This document shows positions 16,989-24,464 of a stretch of DNA of 64,000 bases, piece after piece. The notes beneath the pieces were generated by a model. That model worked only from the letters and a program-made list of their open reading frames with translations, was not told the DNA's origin and made no database searches. The translations under genes and the position numbers were made by a program. Where the stretch lies: positions 62,001 to 126,000 of the forward strand of contig CAZRTJ010000001.1 of the NCBI GenBank assembly GCA_964602985.1. The letters run 5' to 3'. Source of the DNA: CAYZJB01 sp964602985. GTDB taxonomy: Bacteria > CLD3 > SB21. How positions within the stretch are numbered: the first letter of the stretch is position 1; each line of letters starts with the position of its first letter.

Positions 16989-18082
16989 CCCCATTCGTGA
17001 TCGCTCTGGGTGTACTGACGGCGATCTATGTCATCGGCGGATTGTTTTTCATTTCGGGACTGTTCTTGCCTGCACGCCGTTCCGCGCAGCGCATGGACAG
17101 CGTCTCGGTGATCATCGCCGCGAGAAACGAAGAAGCCGAGATCCGCGCGTGTGTGGAATCGGTACTGAATCAGACGTATTCGTCGTACGAAGTGATCGTG
17201 GTGGACGACCGATCGGAGGACCGGACAGCGGAGATTTTGAGAGAAATTCACGACCCACGATTGAAGGTCGTGACGATCCGTGACGTACCTTCAGGTGTGT
17301 CTGGAAAAAAATTCGCTTTGCAGGAAGTGGTCCGTCAGGCCGCTGGGGAAATCCTCCTGTTCACGGATGCGGATTGCCGGGTGCCGCCGACGTGGGTGGA
17401 AACGATGGCTGCCTATTTCGACGAGCGGATCGGATTCGTGATCGGATTTTCGGAAATACGAGCCTCGACATGGTTCGAGAAATTTCAAAGAGCGGATTTC
17501 CTGACACTGATGACGGCGGCATGCGGGTCCGCGAACTGGGGCGTTCCGATGGCCGCCAGTGGGCAAAATCTCGCCTATCGAAAAAAGGCGTACGAGGAGG
17601 CAGGAGGATTTTCGCCCATTCTGCATCGCATTTCCGGCGACGACGTCCTGATGATGCACCAGATTCGGAGGACGGGCCGATGGAAGATCCTGTTCGCTTC
17701 GGACCCGCGGTCGTTTGTCACTACGCGGCCGGAGCCATCGATCGGGTCCTTTTTGCGCCAGCGCACCCGCTGGGCGTCCAATTCAGATATGATGGTAAGA
17801 ATGAGTCCCGTGTTTTTCGGCTTTCTTGCGTCTGTGTATGGTTTTCACGCGCTCATCGCGGTTGGACTTGCGCTGGCCTCTGTCGACCGTGCGGCGGCGT
17901 GGGCGACTGCTTTTGCGCTGACACAGAAGTTCATCGTCGATGCGCTGGCGTCGTACCTGGGCGCGAGACATTTCCGACGTACCTTTTCGCCCATTGGTTT
18001 CGGCTTGTGGTTTGTCGTGCAGACTCCGTATACGCTGCTTGTCGGCCTGCGAGGACTGTTCAAACAATTTCACTGGCGGTAG
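16985..18082 (+). CDS. Family 2 glycosyltransferase, paralogue of the preceding gene
   Basis: A 365-aa glycosyltransferase with an N-terminal helix, a GT-A domain ('AARNEEAEI', 'VDDRSEDRT', 'FTDADC') and C-terminal membrane helices. The acceptor-side motif 'RQRTRWASN' is the classical QxxRW, unlike its upstream paralogue. The start ATG overlaps the preceding stop; an upstream open frame inside the previous gene was not used. The pair may act in turn on one envelope glycan or glycolipid. Confidence 0.87.
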   Translation: MTPFVIALGVLTAIYVIGGLFFISGLFLPARRSAQRMDSVSVIIAARNEEAEIRACVESVLNQTYSSYEVIVVDDRSEDRTAEILREIHDPRLKVVTIRDVPSGVSGKKFALQEVVRQAAGEILLFTDADCRVPPTWVETMAAYFDERIGFVIGFSEIRASTWFEKFQRADFLTLMTAACGSANWGVPMAASGQNLAYRKKAYEEAGGFSPILHRISGDDVLMMHQIRRTGRWKILFASDPRSFVTTRPEPSIGSFLRQRTRWASNSDMMVRMSPVFFGFLASVYGFHALIAVGLALASVDRAAAWATAFALTQKFIVDALASYLGARHFRRTFSPIGFGLWFVVQTPYTLLVGLRGLFKQFHWR

Positions 18083-18089
18083 CGCGTCC

Positions 18090-18626
18090 TTATCGGCACG
18101 ATAGAAATTCCATCGGATCGATCCATTCCTTCAACTCGGTTTTCGTTTTCACGTATCCGCGAATATTCACGGTCTTTCCGCGGTGCACAGACAAGTGCAG
18201 GTGTTTCCGCTCTCCGTCGGTCTCCCCTTGAGCGGGGTTGCCGAGGTGCCCGAGAATTTCGCCTGTGCGGATCGAGTCACCCATTTGCCGAGTCACACTT
18301 GTCAGGCTGAGGTGCCCGTAGACGACGGTGATATCGTCTCCACGATACATCCCGGACGTGACGACCACGCCGCCGTATCCCGTCGCATACCGTTTTTCGA
18401 TGACGCGGCCGTTACAGATGGCCCGCACCGCGATGGTCACACTCGATTCGTCATCGAATGTTTCGAAGTCCACGCCTGTGTGATAACCTGAGAACTTGTC
18501 GGGTCGCACAGTCGAAGTCTGCGGCGTGATGTGAATTCCGAACGGCTTTTTAGTCACGCGCTCACACGGACGGTCCAGCGGAACGCCAAACGGGAGGAGA
18601 AGCAACAGGCTGAGGAGGGGGTTCAC
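18090..18626 (-). CDS. M23-family peptidase (LytM domain)
   Basis: A 178-aa secreted protein. A short signal sequence precedes a LytM/M23 domain with the zinc ligands visible in 'YHTGVDFE' (HxxxD), 'VVYGHLS' and 'HLHLS' (HxH). Enzymes of this family cut peptidoglycan cross-links, and all key residues are present. The GTG start overlaps the stop of the upstream WYL regulator gene as GTGA, so the two are translationally coupled. It converges with the glycosyltransferase gene, with only 7 nt between them. Confidence 0.85.
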   Translation of the reverse strand: MNPLLSLLLLLPFGVPLDRPCERVTKKPFGIHITPQTSTVRPDKFSGYHTGVDFETFDDESSVTIAVRAICNGRVIEKRYATGYGGVVVTSGMYRGDDITVVYGHLSLTSVTRQMGDSIRTGEILGHLGNPAQGETDGERKHLHLSVHRGKTVNIRGYVKTKTELKEWIDPMEFLSCR

Positions 18627-19471
18627 GGTGTATGTCGCTTGTAATGACGGATAATTTCGCTGGCCTTGTGAATGACCGTCTCACGCAACTCCGGCGGTTC
18701 CAAAACGGTCACGGCCGGTCCCCAGCCGAGGATCCATGCCACGAATTCGTTGGACAACTTCACGCGGAAGGAAACGTCGAGTCCGTCCGGCGACTGTTCG
18801 ATTTTCAGGTCGTGGATCCAGAACTTGTCTGCGATGTAGTCTTCGAGGTCGTCGCGAAATCGCAGTTTGACGTCGGCCACTTGTCCGCCGGTAAAGGAGC
18901 CCCAGGAATGCCGAAAGAGTTCCCCGAGTGTGGGGTGGTGGCGGACCGGCGAGGGTTGGCCTGTCGCGCGAAAATCCTGAATCCGTTCGGGTGTGTAGAT
19001 CTTGGTATGCTCACCGTGGATGGCGACGAGGTAACAGCTCTTGCCGGAGTTGTAAAAGGCGACCGGAGTGATCGTCCGCCATTTCGCGTCCTGACTTCGC
19101 GACGAGCGGTATTGGATTTCGATCATCGTCTTGTCGCGGATCGCATTCATGCACGACGTGAAGAACGTCAGCGTTCGCGGGCCCAGCTTGTCGACGATCA
19201 ACGGCAGATTCTTGATGGTCTCCTGATTCCCGAAAGCGAAACAGGTGGTGATGAGGAAGTTCATCTGGTCCAGAGTCAGGTCCGCACGGTAACGCATTTT
19301 GCGGGATCGCACATCGATGCCCAAGTCACGCAGCGCTTTGACGTCGCGGCGAAGCGTCGCTTCGGTCAGGTGGAAATGACGGGCGAGACCCGACTCCGAA
19401 TAGCGGTCGGGATTTTCAAAAACAAAGGCGGCAATACCGATCTGCCGCTGTAGATCGTCGAGTCGGGGCAT
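18623..19471 (-). CDS. WYL-domain transcriptional regulator
   Basis: A 282-aa protein. An N-terminal helix-turn-helix (about residues 1-60, 'RHFHLTEATLRRDVKALRDLG') is followed by a WYL domain (about residues 130-200, 'WRTITPVAFYNSGKSCYLVAI') and a C-terminal WCX-like region ending near 'ILGWGPAVTVLEPPEL'. Such regulators sense ligands, often nucleic acid-related, through the WYL domain. It is coupled to the M23 peptidase downstream. The target operator is not apparent. Confidence 0.85.
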   Translation of the reverse strand: MPRLDDLQRQIGIAAFVFENPDRYSESGLARHFHLTEATLRRDVKALRDLGIDVRSRKMRYRADLTLDQMNFLITTCFAFGNQETIKNLPLIVDKLGPRTLTFFTSCMNAIRDKTMIEIQYRSSRSQDAKWRTITPVAFYNSGKSCYLVAIHGEHTKIYTPERIQDFRATGQPSPVRHHPTLGELFRHSWGSFTGGQVADVKLRFRDDLEDYIADKFWIHDLKIEQSPDGLDVSFRVKLSNEFVAWILGWGPAVTVLEPPELRETVIHKASEIIRHYKRHTP

Positions 19472-19545
19472 GGTTCGTGTGGTTTAGAGAAAGTAGCTCC
19501 ACCGTGCACGCCATTCAACCAAAACCATCGCATATCCCTTCCCCT

Positions 19546-20631
19546 TCATTGAAAGGAGGCACAGCCGTAGGCTAGGAGCTGGAGGTCAGGGTTGGGAATT
19601 TGTCCCGGCAAGGTCAGCACGCGGAATCTGTGCAAGGGGATACCCGCGAGATGAATGTAGTCTTCATTGGGGAGAAGCGAGCCATAGGGACTGGCGGCTG
19701 TGCTCTTGGGGTCCACGGCGTACAGTCCGATTCCGGATTCGCCGCCCGTGTCGACGAGAAAGAGACCATATTTCTGCATGGCCCGCGCGATGGTCTTTTC
19801 GTACGTCGTGAGCGTCAGGGAATCCAGATTCAGCGCGGGATCCAGTTGCAGTCGCGCTCCGATGGGCAGTGCGTCTGGAGCGTTGGTGAGGCCGTCGCTT
19901 TCAGTTGCGGGTGGGACGGGTCCGCCGGATTTCGTGAAGGGGTAGCTGAAGGCAAGGGCGTGAGGGATGCTGTCGCTGATCAATTCCTGGGGCCAAATAA
20001 CACCTTGCGAAAACGCGAAACCCGAGGCTCGACTGGAGAGGCCTTTTTCAAAAATGCCGTTGGAACTGGTCTTGATGCTGTTGCCCCAACTCGCGTACCA
20101 AATTCCGTCCTTTTTTCGTGCCTGCCATAGGTTGTACTCGCAACTATCGTTCAAGTCGATGATGACCATGTTGTTGTCCTGTTGGGAGTCTTCCCCACAG
20201 TCGATGACGGGTTCGCTCATGCCGTCCACGTCGTGCGAGGGTTCCGCCCAGTCGGGAATGGGCACGCCCAGCAGTTTGGTTACACCCAGCTCCCACGCCG
20301 GTCCGCACGTGAGAATGACGTCGTAGCGCGGGGTTGTATCCGAAGCAAAATAGAATGGGGCAGAGTATTGCTTCCAGATGAGAAGAAGATGACCCGCGTC
20401 TGATAGACGCTGAATGTAGTCCGACGAATTCGGATCGACCGACGGATTGATTGGCAGAGGTTGATTGAAAGGACTTGTCGAGTCATACAGTCTCGCATAG
20501 GGCATTGCGTCCGGTTTTGGCACGATCGGCGGATCGGAGAAGAAATAATCGCCATCGGACCCTCCTGAACACGTCGTCAGAACCCATACAATAGCAAGCC
20601 ACGCACGTCGCGCAAGTCTTTGGATTTTCAT
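19546..20631 (-). CDS. Secreted lipoprotein-like protein of unknown function
   Basis: A 361-aa protein with an N-terminal signal ending near 'VLTTCSGGSDG', likely lipid-modified at Cys21. The mature region is rich in Pro, Asp and Ser, with recurrent motifs 'SPFNQPLPINPSVDPNS' (about 53-69) and 'RAMQKYGLFLVDTGG' (about 285). I know similar motifs from uncharacterised secreted proteins of Actinobacteria, but I have no function to give. AAGGAG precedes the ATG. The gene is divergent from ssb, with a 17-bp palindrome between them. Confidence 0.7.
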   Translation of the reverse strand: MKIQRLARRAWLAIVWVLTTCSGGSDGDYFFSDPPIVPKPDAMPYARLYDSTSPFNQPLPINPSVDPNSSDYIQRLSDAGHLLLIWKQYSAPFYFASDTTPRYDVILTCGPAWELGVTKLLGVPIPDWAEPSHDVDGMSEPVIDCGEDSQQDNNMVIIDLNDSCEYNLWQARKKDGIWYASWGNSIKTSSNGIFEKGLSSRASGFAFSQGVIWPQELISDSIPHALAFSYPFTKSGGPVPPATESDGLTNAPDALPIGARLQLDPALNLDSLTLTTYEKTIARAMQKYGLFLVDTGGESGIGLYAVDPKSTAASPYGSLLPNEDYIHLAGIPLHRFRVLTLPGQIPNPDLQLLAYGCASFQ

Positions 20632-20715
20632 ATGGTTAGTTCTCCTTGAGTAGTGTCCAAGCCGAATCTAATTCATTACCCTTCGGCCTGTCAAGAACCT
20701 CCAAGAAGTCATTTT

Positions 20716-20732
20716 TTCTCAAATTTTGAGAA
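20716..20732. promoter_or_regulatory. 17-bp palindrome between the lipoprotein gene and ssb
   Basis: TTCTCAAA-T-TTTGAGAA is a perfect inverted repeat with 8-bp arms. It lies in the 181-nt divergent gap, so it could control either gene. The same gap holds a direct repeat of ACAACCAAC (20769-20777 and 20790-20798) just before the ssb ribosome-binding site. It does not match the classical GAAC-N4-GTTC or CTG-N10-CAG LexA boxes. Confidence 0.35.
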
Positions 20733-20812
20733 TTTTTGGTCTCAATCGCCCTCTACATTAAGTACGTAACAACCAACGAAGTACCATGACAACCAACAAA
20801 AGGAGAAACACC

Positions 20813-21211
20813 ATGGCACGAGCAACAATGAACCGAGCGATTCTGATTGGCCGATTGGGCCGGGATCCGGAATTTCGCTACACCCCCAAGGGAACGCCTG
20901 TGACGATGTTCAGTCTGGCAACGGACCAGTCGTACCGGTCGAAAGATGGAGAAATTGTCAGCCAGACAGACTGGCATCGGGTGGTCGCCTGGAGAAAACT
21001 GGCGGAGATTTGCGGCCAGTATCTGAAGAAAGGGTCGCTTGTATGCGTTGAGGGTTCACTGAAGACGCGTACGTATCATGACGGCAAGGGCGTGGAACGC
21101 CACGTGACCGAAGTCGTCGCGGAGACGATGCGAATGCTGGGAGGAAACGCCAAAGGGAAAGCCACGCAGGCTGAAGAGGTAGAGCCTGCGATGGAAGTCG
21201 AACAGGCGTAG
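20813..21211 (+). CDS. ssb: Single-stranded DNA-binding protein, copy 1 (no acidic tip)
   Basis: A 132-aa SSB with the OB-fold core intact ('ILIGRLGRDPEFRYT', '[22 protein letters not shown]'). The C-terminus ends in 'AMEVEQA', so the conserved acidic DDDLPF-type tip that recruits partner proteins is missing. The ATG at 20813 follows AGGAG at 7 nt; an upstream in-frame ATG (20786) lacks such a site. It lies upstream of recA, and a second, canonical SSB lies after recA. It may be a specialised SSB that coats DNA without recruiting repair partners. Confidence 0.92.
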   Translation: MARATMNRAILIGRLGRDPEFRYTPKGTPVTMFSLATDQSYRSKDGEIVSQTDWHRVVAWRKLAEICGQYLKKGSLVCVEGSLKTRTYHDGKGVERHVTEVVAETMRMLGGNAKGKATQAEEVEPAMEVEQA

Positions 21212-21225
21212 TGCATTGGCAGGGG

Positions 21226-21252
21226 GCGGAGTCGGCCGCGCACCGGCTCCGC
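21226..21252 (+). terminator. GC-rich hairpin after ssb copy 1
   Basis: A 10-bp stem (21226-21235 with 21243-21252, one G-U pair) and a 7-nt loop lie 15 nt after the ssb stop. No U-run follows, so it may slow RNA decay or act as a weak terminator rather than a classical one. The recA promoter candidate begins 16 nt later. Confidence 0.35.
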
Positions 21253-21267
21253 TGTCTCCAAAAAAAA

Positions 21268-21296
21268 TTGACTATCAGGAATTGAATGGATAGTTT
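21268..21296 (+). promoter_or_regulatory. Candidate recA promoter
   Basis: TTGACT (21268-21273), a 17-nt spacer and TAGTTT (21291-21296) lie about 50 nt before the recA ATG. The -35 element is near consensus and the -10 is weaker. I saw no recognisable LexA box overlapping it. Confidence 0.45.
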
Positions 21297-21346
21297 CGCG
21301 CTGTAATTGAAAATCACCCAGGTCAAGCCGAGACGAAGGAGTCATC

Positions 21347-22420
21347 ATGGCAGACGTACAAGAAGCTCTGACAGACAAAGAGAAAAAAGCCGCTCTGGAT
21401 CGCACCCTCTCCGACATTATGCGGGAGTATGGGAAGGGATCCATCATGAAACTGGGCGAGCGCTCGACGCAGCGGGTCGAAGCGTTTTCCACAGGAAGCA
21501 TTTCCATCGATGCCTCGCTTGGCGTCGGAGGGATTCCCCGCGGTCGCATTACCGAAATTTACGGTCCGGAGTCGAGCGGCAAGACCACTCTGGCCCTTCA
21601 CGTGATAGCCGAGGCGCAAAAGACAGGCGGAATTGCCGCGTTCATCGATGCGGAGCACGCGCTGGATGCGATTTATGCCAAACGTCTCGGTGTGGATACA
21701 GACAATCTTCTGGTTTCGCAGCCCGACAACGGCGAGCAGGCGCTGGAAATCACCGAGCGACTTGTACGCAGCAATGCGGTAGATGTGGTTGTCATCGATT
21801 CCGTCGCGGCGCTCGTACCCAAGAGCGAAATTGACGGGGAGATGGGCGACGCCACCATGGGAGTGCAGGCGAGACTGATGAGCCAGGCCATGAGGAAACT
21901 GACCGGCGCCGTGAGCAAGTCGAAGACGTGCGTGATCTTCATCAATCAAATCCGTGACAAGATCGGCGTGATGTTTGGCAATCCCGAAACCACCACAGGT
22001 GGACGGGCGTTGAAATTCTACACGTCTATTCGAATCGACATCCGACGCATCGGACAAATCAAGGCGGGCGAACAAATTGTCGGCAACCGGACCAAGGTCA
22101 AGGTCGTCAAAAACAAATTGGCGCCGCCGTTCAAAGAATGCGAAGTCGACCTGATGTACGGCATCGGTATCTCCCGCGAGGGGGACCTGATCGATCTGGC
22201 ATCGAATATGAACGTCATTCAAAAAAGCGGGACGTGGTATTCGTTTGACGAGGAGAAAATCGGACAGGGTCGTGAGAATGCGAAACAATTTCTCATCGAC
22301 AACCCGGACGTATGTCAGAAAATTGAAAAGCGCGTTCGTCAGGAACTCGGTCTGGCGGCGCCGGACGTCGAAGTGAAAGACGCGCCGAAACAGAATCCCA
22401 ACGACAAAAAGAGCAAGTAG
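21347..22420 (+). CDS. recA: Recombinase RecA
   Basis: A 357-aa RecA of normal length. Walker A 'GPESSGKTT' is near residue 70, Walker B 'VVIDSVAAL' near residue 147, and L2/C-terminal signatures such as '[23 protein letters not shown]' are intact. It forms ATP-dependent filaments on ssDNA for recombination and SOS signalling. The C-terminus ends in a Lys/Asp-rich tail ('NDKKSK'). AAGGAG lies 6 nt before the ATG. It is flanked on both sides by ssb genes. Confidence 0.98.
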   Translation: MADVQEALTDKEKKAALDRTLSDIMREYGKGSIMKLGERSTQRVEAFSTGSISIDASLGVGGIPRGRITEIYGPESSGKTTLALHVIAEAQKTGGIAAFIDAEHALDAIYAKRLGVDTDNLLVSQPDNGEQALEITERLVRSNAVDVVVIDSVAALVPKSEIDGEMGDATMGVQARLMSQAMRKLTGAVSKSKTCVIFINQIRDKIGVMFGNPETTTGGRALKFYTSIRIDIRRIGQIKAGEQIVGNRTKVKVVKNKLAPPFKECEVDLMYGIGISREGDLIDLASNMNVIQKSGTWYSFDEEKIGQGRENAKQFLIDNPDVCQKIEKRVRQELGLAAPDVEVKDAPKQNPNDKKSK

Positions 22421-22429
22421 GAGACTATC

Positions 22430-22864
22430 ATGGCCAAAGGAACGTTAAACAAAGTCATTTTGATCGGCCGTCTCGGCAAAGATCCGGAAATGCGCGTCAC
22501 GCCGCAGGGAATTGCGGTCACGACGTTCAACGTCGCGACCAACGAATCGTACAAGGATCGGGAAGGCAAGCAAGTCGAGCAGACGGAATGGCACCGCGTG
22601 GTCGCGTGGAGGAAACTGGCGGAGATTTGCGGGCAATATCTGAAAAAGGGATCGCTCGTGTATATCGAAGGCAAGATGAAGACGCGAACCTATGATGACA
22701 AAGACGGCGTCAAGAAATACGTAACCGAAACGATCGCCGACCAGATGCAAATGCTCGACGGCCGCCGGGACGCAGGGGAGCGCGCGACTTCGCAAGACAA
22801 CGGGGCGGCATCTTACCAGGAGCCGGTGGCGTCCGCACCCGCAGATGACGATCTGCCGTTCTAA
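22430..22864 (+). CDS. ssb: Single-stranded DNA-binding protein, copy 2 (canonical)
   Basis: A 144-aa SSB with the OB-fold domain (about residues 1-108), a short low-complexity linker and the canonical C-terminal tip 'DDDLPF' that binds partner proteins. It is very similar to copy 1 in the core, including '[19 protein letters not shown]'. It starts 9 nt after recA, so the two are probably co-transcribed. This copy is the likely housekeeping SSB. Confidence 0.95.
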   Translation: MAKGTLNKVILIGRLGKDPEMRVTPQGIAVTTFNVATNESYKDREGKQVEQTEWHRVVAWRKLAEICGQYLKKGSLVYIEGKMKTRTYDDKDGVKKYVTETIADQMQMLDGRRDAGERATSQDNGAASYQEPVASAPADDDLPF

Positions 22865-22889
22865 AGGTCTCGTGTCACTGCTTACTCAA

Positions 22890-22988
22890 CGATGATGCGC
22901 TTAAACAACTTAACGAACCGCCGTATACCGAACGGTACGTACGGTGGTGTGAGAGGACGGGAGCCGTAAGGCTTCCTCCTACTCGATT
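22890..22988 (+). mobile_element. 3' remnant of a group II intron (domains V and VI)
   Basis: The 3' catalytic end of a group II intron lies 25 nt after ssb. Domain V spans about 22916-22949: arms ACCGCCGT (22917-22924) and ACGGTGGT (22941-22948), with a CGC triad followed by CGTAT. Domain VI spans about 22951-22984, with arm pairs AGGA/TCCT and GGAGCC/GGCTTC around a GTAA loop and an unpaired A at 22981 as the branch site. The sequence then ends in the typical CTCGATT. No intron reverse transcriptase or 5' half is present, so it is a fragment. The CGC triad suggests a IIC-like intron. Confidence 0.78.
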
Positions 22989-23186
22989 CGAGATTTCAAG
23001 AAAGACGTTGTGCCGTGCGTGGAGACCGGCTATATTCTTCCGCTCACCGAGCTGTGTGTAACCGGAGGTGCCCGGAATAAGGCCCGCTTGGGGGTATGCG
23101 TCGTGCGGTCACGCCTTGCATCTTTGACTAAAAGGCCTTACCTTAGAACAAGGTTGATTACCCCATTTCCCAAAGTCCTCAATACC
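22989..23186. other. Gene-free stretch between the intron remnant and the AT-rich insert
   Basis: About 200 nt with no supported gene. It has an open frame from 23010 leading into the 78-aa gene, but the upstream part lacks a protein-like pattern. It may be the intron's old target site or the edge of the inserted segment. Base composition shifts towards AT near 23130. Confidence 0.4.
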
Positions 23187-23423
23187 ATGAATTCAAAATC
23201 ATCTAAAAAATCAAGCACAAATACCGAAATTCTATTTGGTGAGTATTTTTCAGAAGGAACCAAAGCCGTTCTTGACCAGATTGAGTCGTACAGAAAAATT
23301 GCAGACATCTACGACCGAACCCAGTTTGCATTGGGTCGAAAGGTCGCATACAAATCTACGAACAGTTCGACTGCTAAGGTTAAGATAAATCTCGATGGCA
23401 TCAGGGCAACGAACAAAGTTTAA
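23187..23423 (+). CDS. 78-aa protein of unknown function in an AT-rich insert
   Basis: A small, basic, Ser/Lys/Thr-rich protein with a helical middle (about residues 17-45, 'EYFSEGTKAVLDQIESYRKIADIYDR'). The ATG at 23187 was chosen as the first with protein-like codons after it. Its end overlaps the protease gene by 29 nt, which suggests coupled expression. I recognise no family. It might be a partner, regulator or substrate of the protease; that is inference. Codon use is more AT-rich than that of the flanking housekeeping genes. Confidence 0.55.
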   Translation: MNSKSSKKSSTNTEILFGEYFSEGTKAVLDQIESYRKIADIYDRTQFALGRKVAYKSTNSSTAKVKINLDGIRATNKV

Positions 23424-24372
23424 ATCCACCCAGGATTGGCACAATTTCATAAATAGCAATCCACCGCCAAACGGACAACAGCTTCAGGATTTCAGGATTG
23501 CGTGTTATCGGGACATAGAAGCGCTCCGCAAGCGGCCCCTCCTCGTTTATAGTACGAAGTTTCTTGATAGCGCACCCAACATTCCAAATTTCATCGATTT
23601 GGATGATATCGATGGGTTTACCGATCTAGTCGGATCAATAAGAGACGGCAAGGAAATTGACGTTCTTTTACATAGTCCTGGGGGGAGACCTGATGCTACA
23701 GAAAGAATTGTCAACATACTCCGTAACAGATTTGACAATGTTCACTTCCTAATTCCTCATTCCGCCTACTCGGCGGCGACAATGCTTGCCCTTTCAGGAA
23801 ACTCTATTACATTACATCCGAGCGCGACACTTGGTCCGATAGACCCACAAATAAACGGAACTCCGGCACGATCGATAAAAAGGGGATTTGAACGGGTTAA
23901 GGAAATCATGAAGAGTGAAGGCCCTGAGGCGCTTCCTGCATACATTCCTTTGATAGAAAAATACTCGCTTGATCTATTGGAACTATGTGACGATTCTGAA
24001 AAACTTTCAAAGGAGCTAGTAACAAATTGGTTGACTCAGTACATGTTCGGTGGAAAAGACAAAAGAAGAGAGATCAGTGAAGCTGTCACCTATTTTTCGA
24101 ACTATGACGAACATTTACTCCATGCTAGACCGCTGCTGTACTCAAAGCTAAAACAATTCCAGTTGATCATTTCCATAGCCGATGGTGAGCTGGCCGATTT
24201 ACTTTGGGAATCGCACATTCTTATTAACACTTTTTTCGGGGGCACTCCATTCGTCAAGCTTTACGAAAATGTTCACGGAATTTCATGGGGTAAGCAGCAT
24301 TTACAAATCCCGATTCCCGCCCAACTTATTCCAGTCCAAAAGCCGCGTTCTGACCAATCAAAGGTGGTCTAG
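23395..24372 (+). CDS. SDH-family serine protease (ClpP/crotonase fold)
   Basis: A 325-aa protein that I assign to the serine dehydrogenase proteinase (SDH_protease, SppA/ClpP-like) family. The oxyanion loop 'LLHSPGGRPDAT' is at residues 91-102, and the nucleophile region 'PHSAYSAATMLAL' puts the likely catalytic Ser at 126. 'GPIDPQI' follows near residue 147, as in SppA-like enzymes. There is no signal peptide or membrane helix, so it acts in the cytoplasm. Codon use is AT-rich compared with recA and fhs. It lies after an intron remnant and overlaps a 78-aa gene, which points to acquisition by transfer. Confidence 0.78.
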   Translation: MASGQRTKFKSTQDWHNFINSNPPPNGQQLQDFRIACYRDIEALRKRPLLVYSTKFLDSAPNIPNFIDLDDIDGFTDLVGSIRDGKEIDVLLHSPGGRPDATERIVNILRNRFDNVHFLIPHSAYSAATMLALSGNSITLHPSATLGPIDPQINGTPARSIKRGFERVKEIMKSEGPEALPAYIPLIEKYSLDLLELCDDSEKLSKELVTNWLTQYMFGGKDKRREISEAVTYFSNYDEHLLHARPLLYSKLKQFQLIISIADGELADLLWESHILINTFFGGTPFVKLYENVHGISWGKQHLQIPIPAQLIPVQKPRSDQSKVV

Positions 24373-24464
24373 TAACATCCTCCAGATCTCGGGAGAATTG
24401 TGACCGCATGGCACATAAAGAGCCTTGTAGGCGTAATCTGAAAAGGTAGGAAAAAGGGTAAAAG

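Noticed and set aside
20634..21346. LexA-regulated SOS promoters for ssb and recA
   Set aside because: No GAAC-N4-GTTC or CTG-N10-CAG element was found; the palindrome at 20716 has a different sequence.
23015..23019. GTGCG, like the 5' end of a group II intron, just after the 3' remnant
   Set aside because: A five-base match is too short, and no domain I structure follows, so it does not support a second intron.
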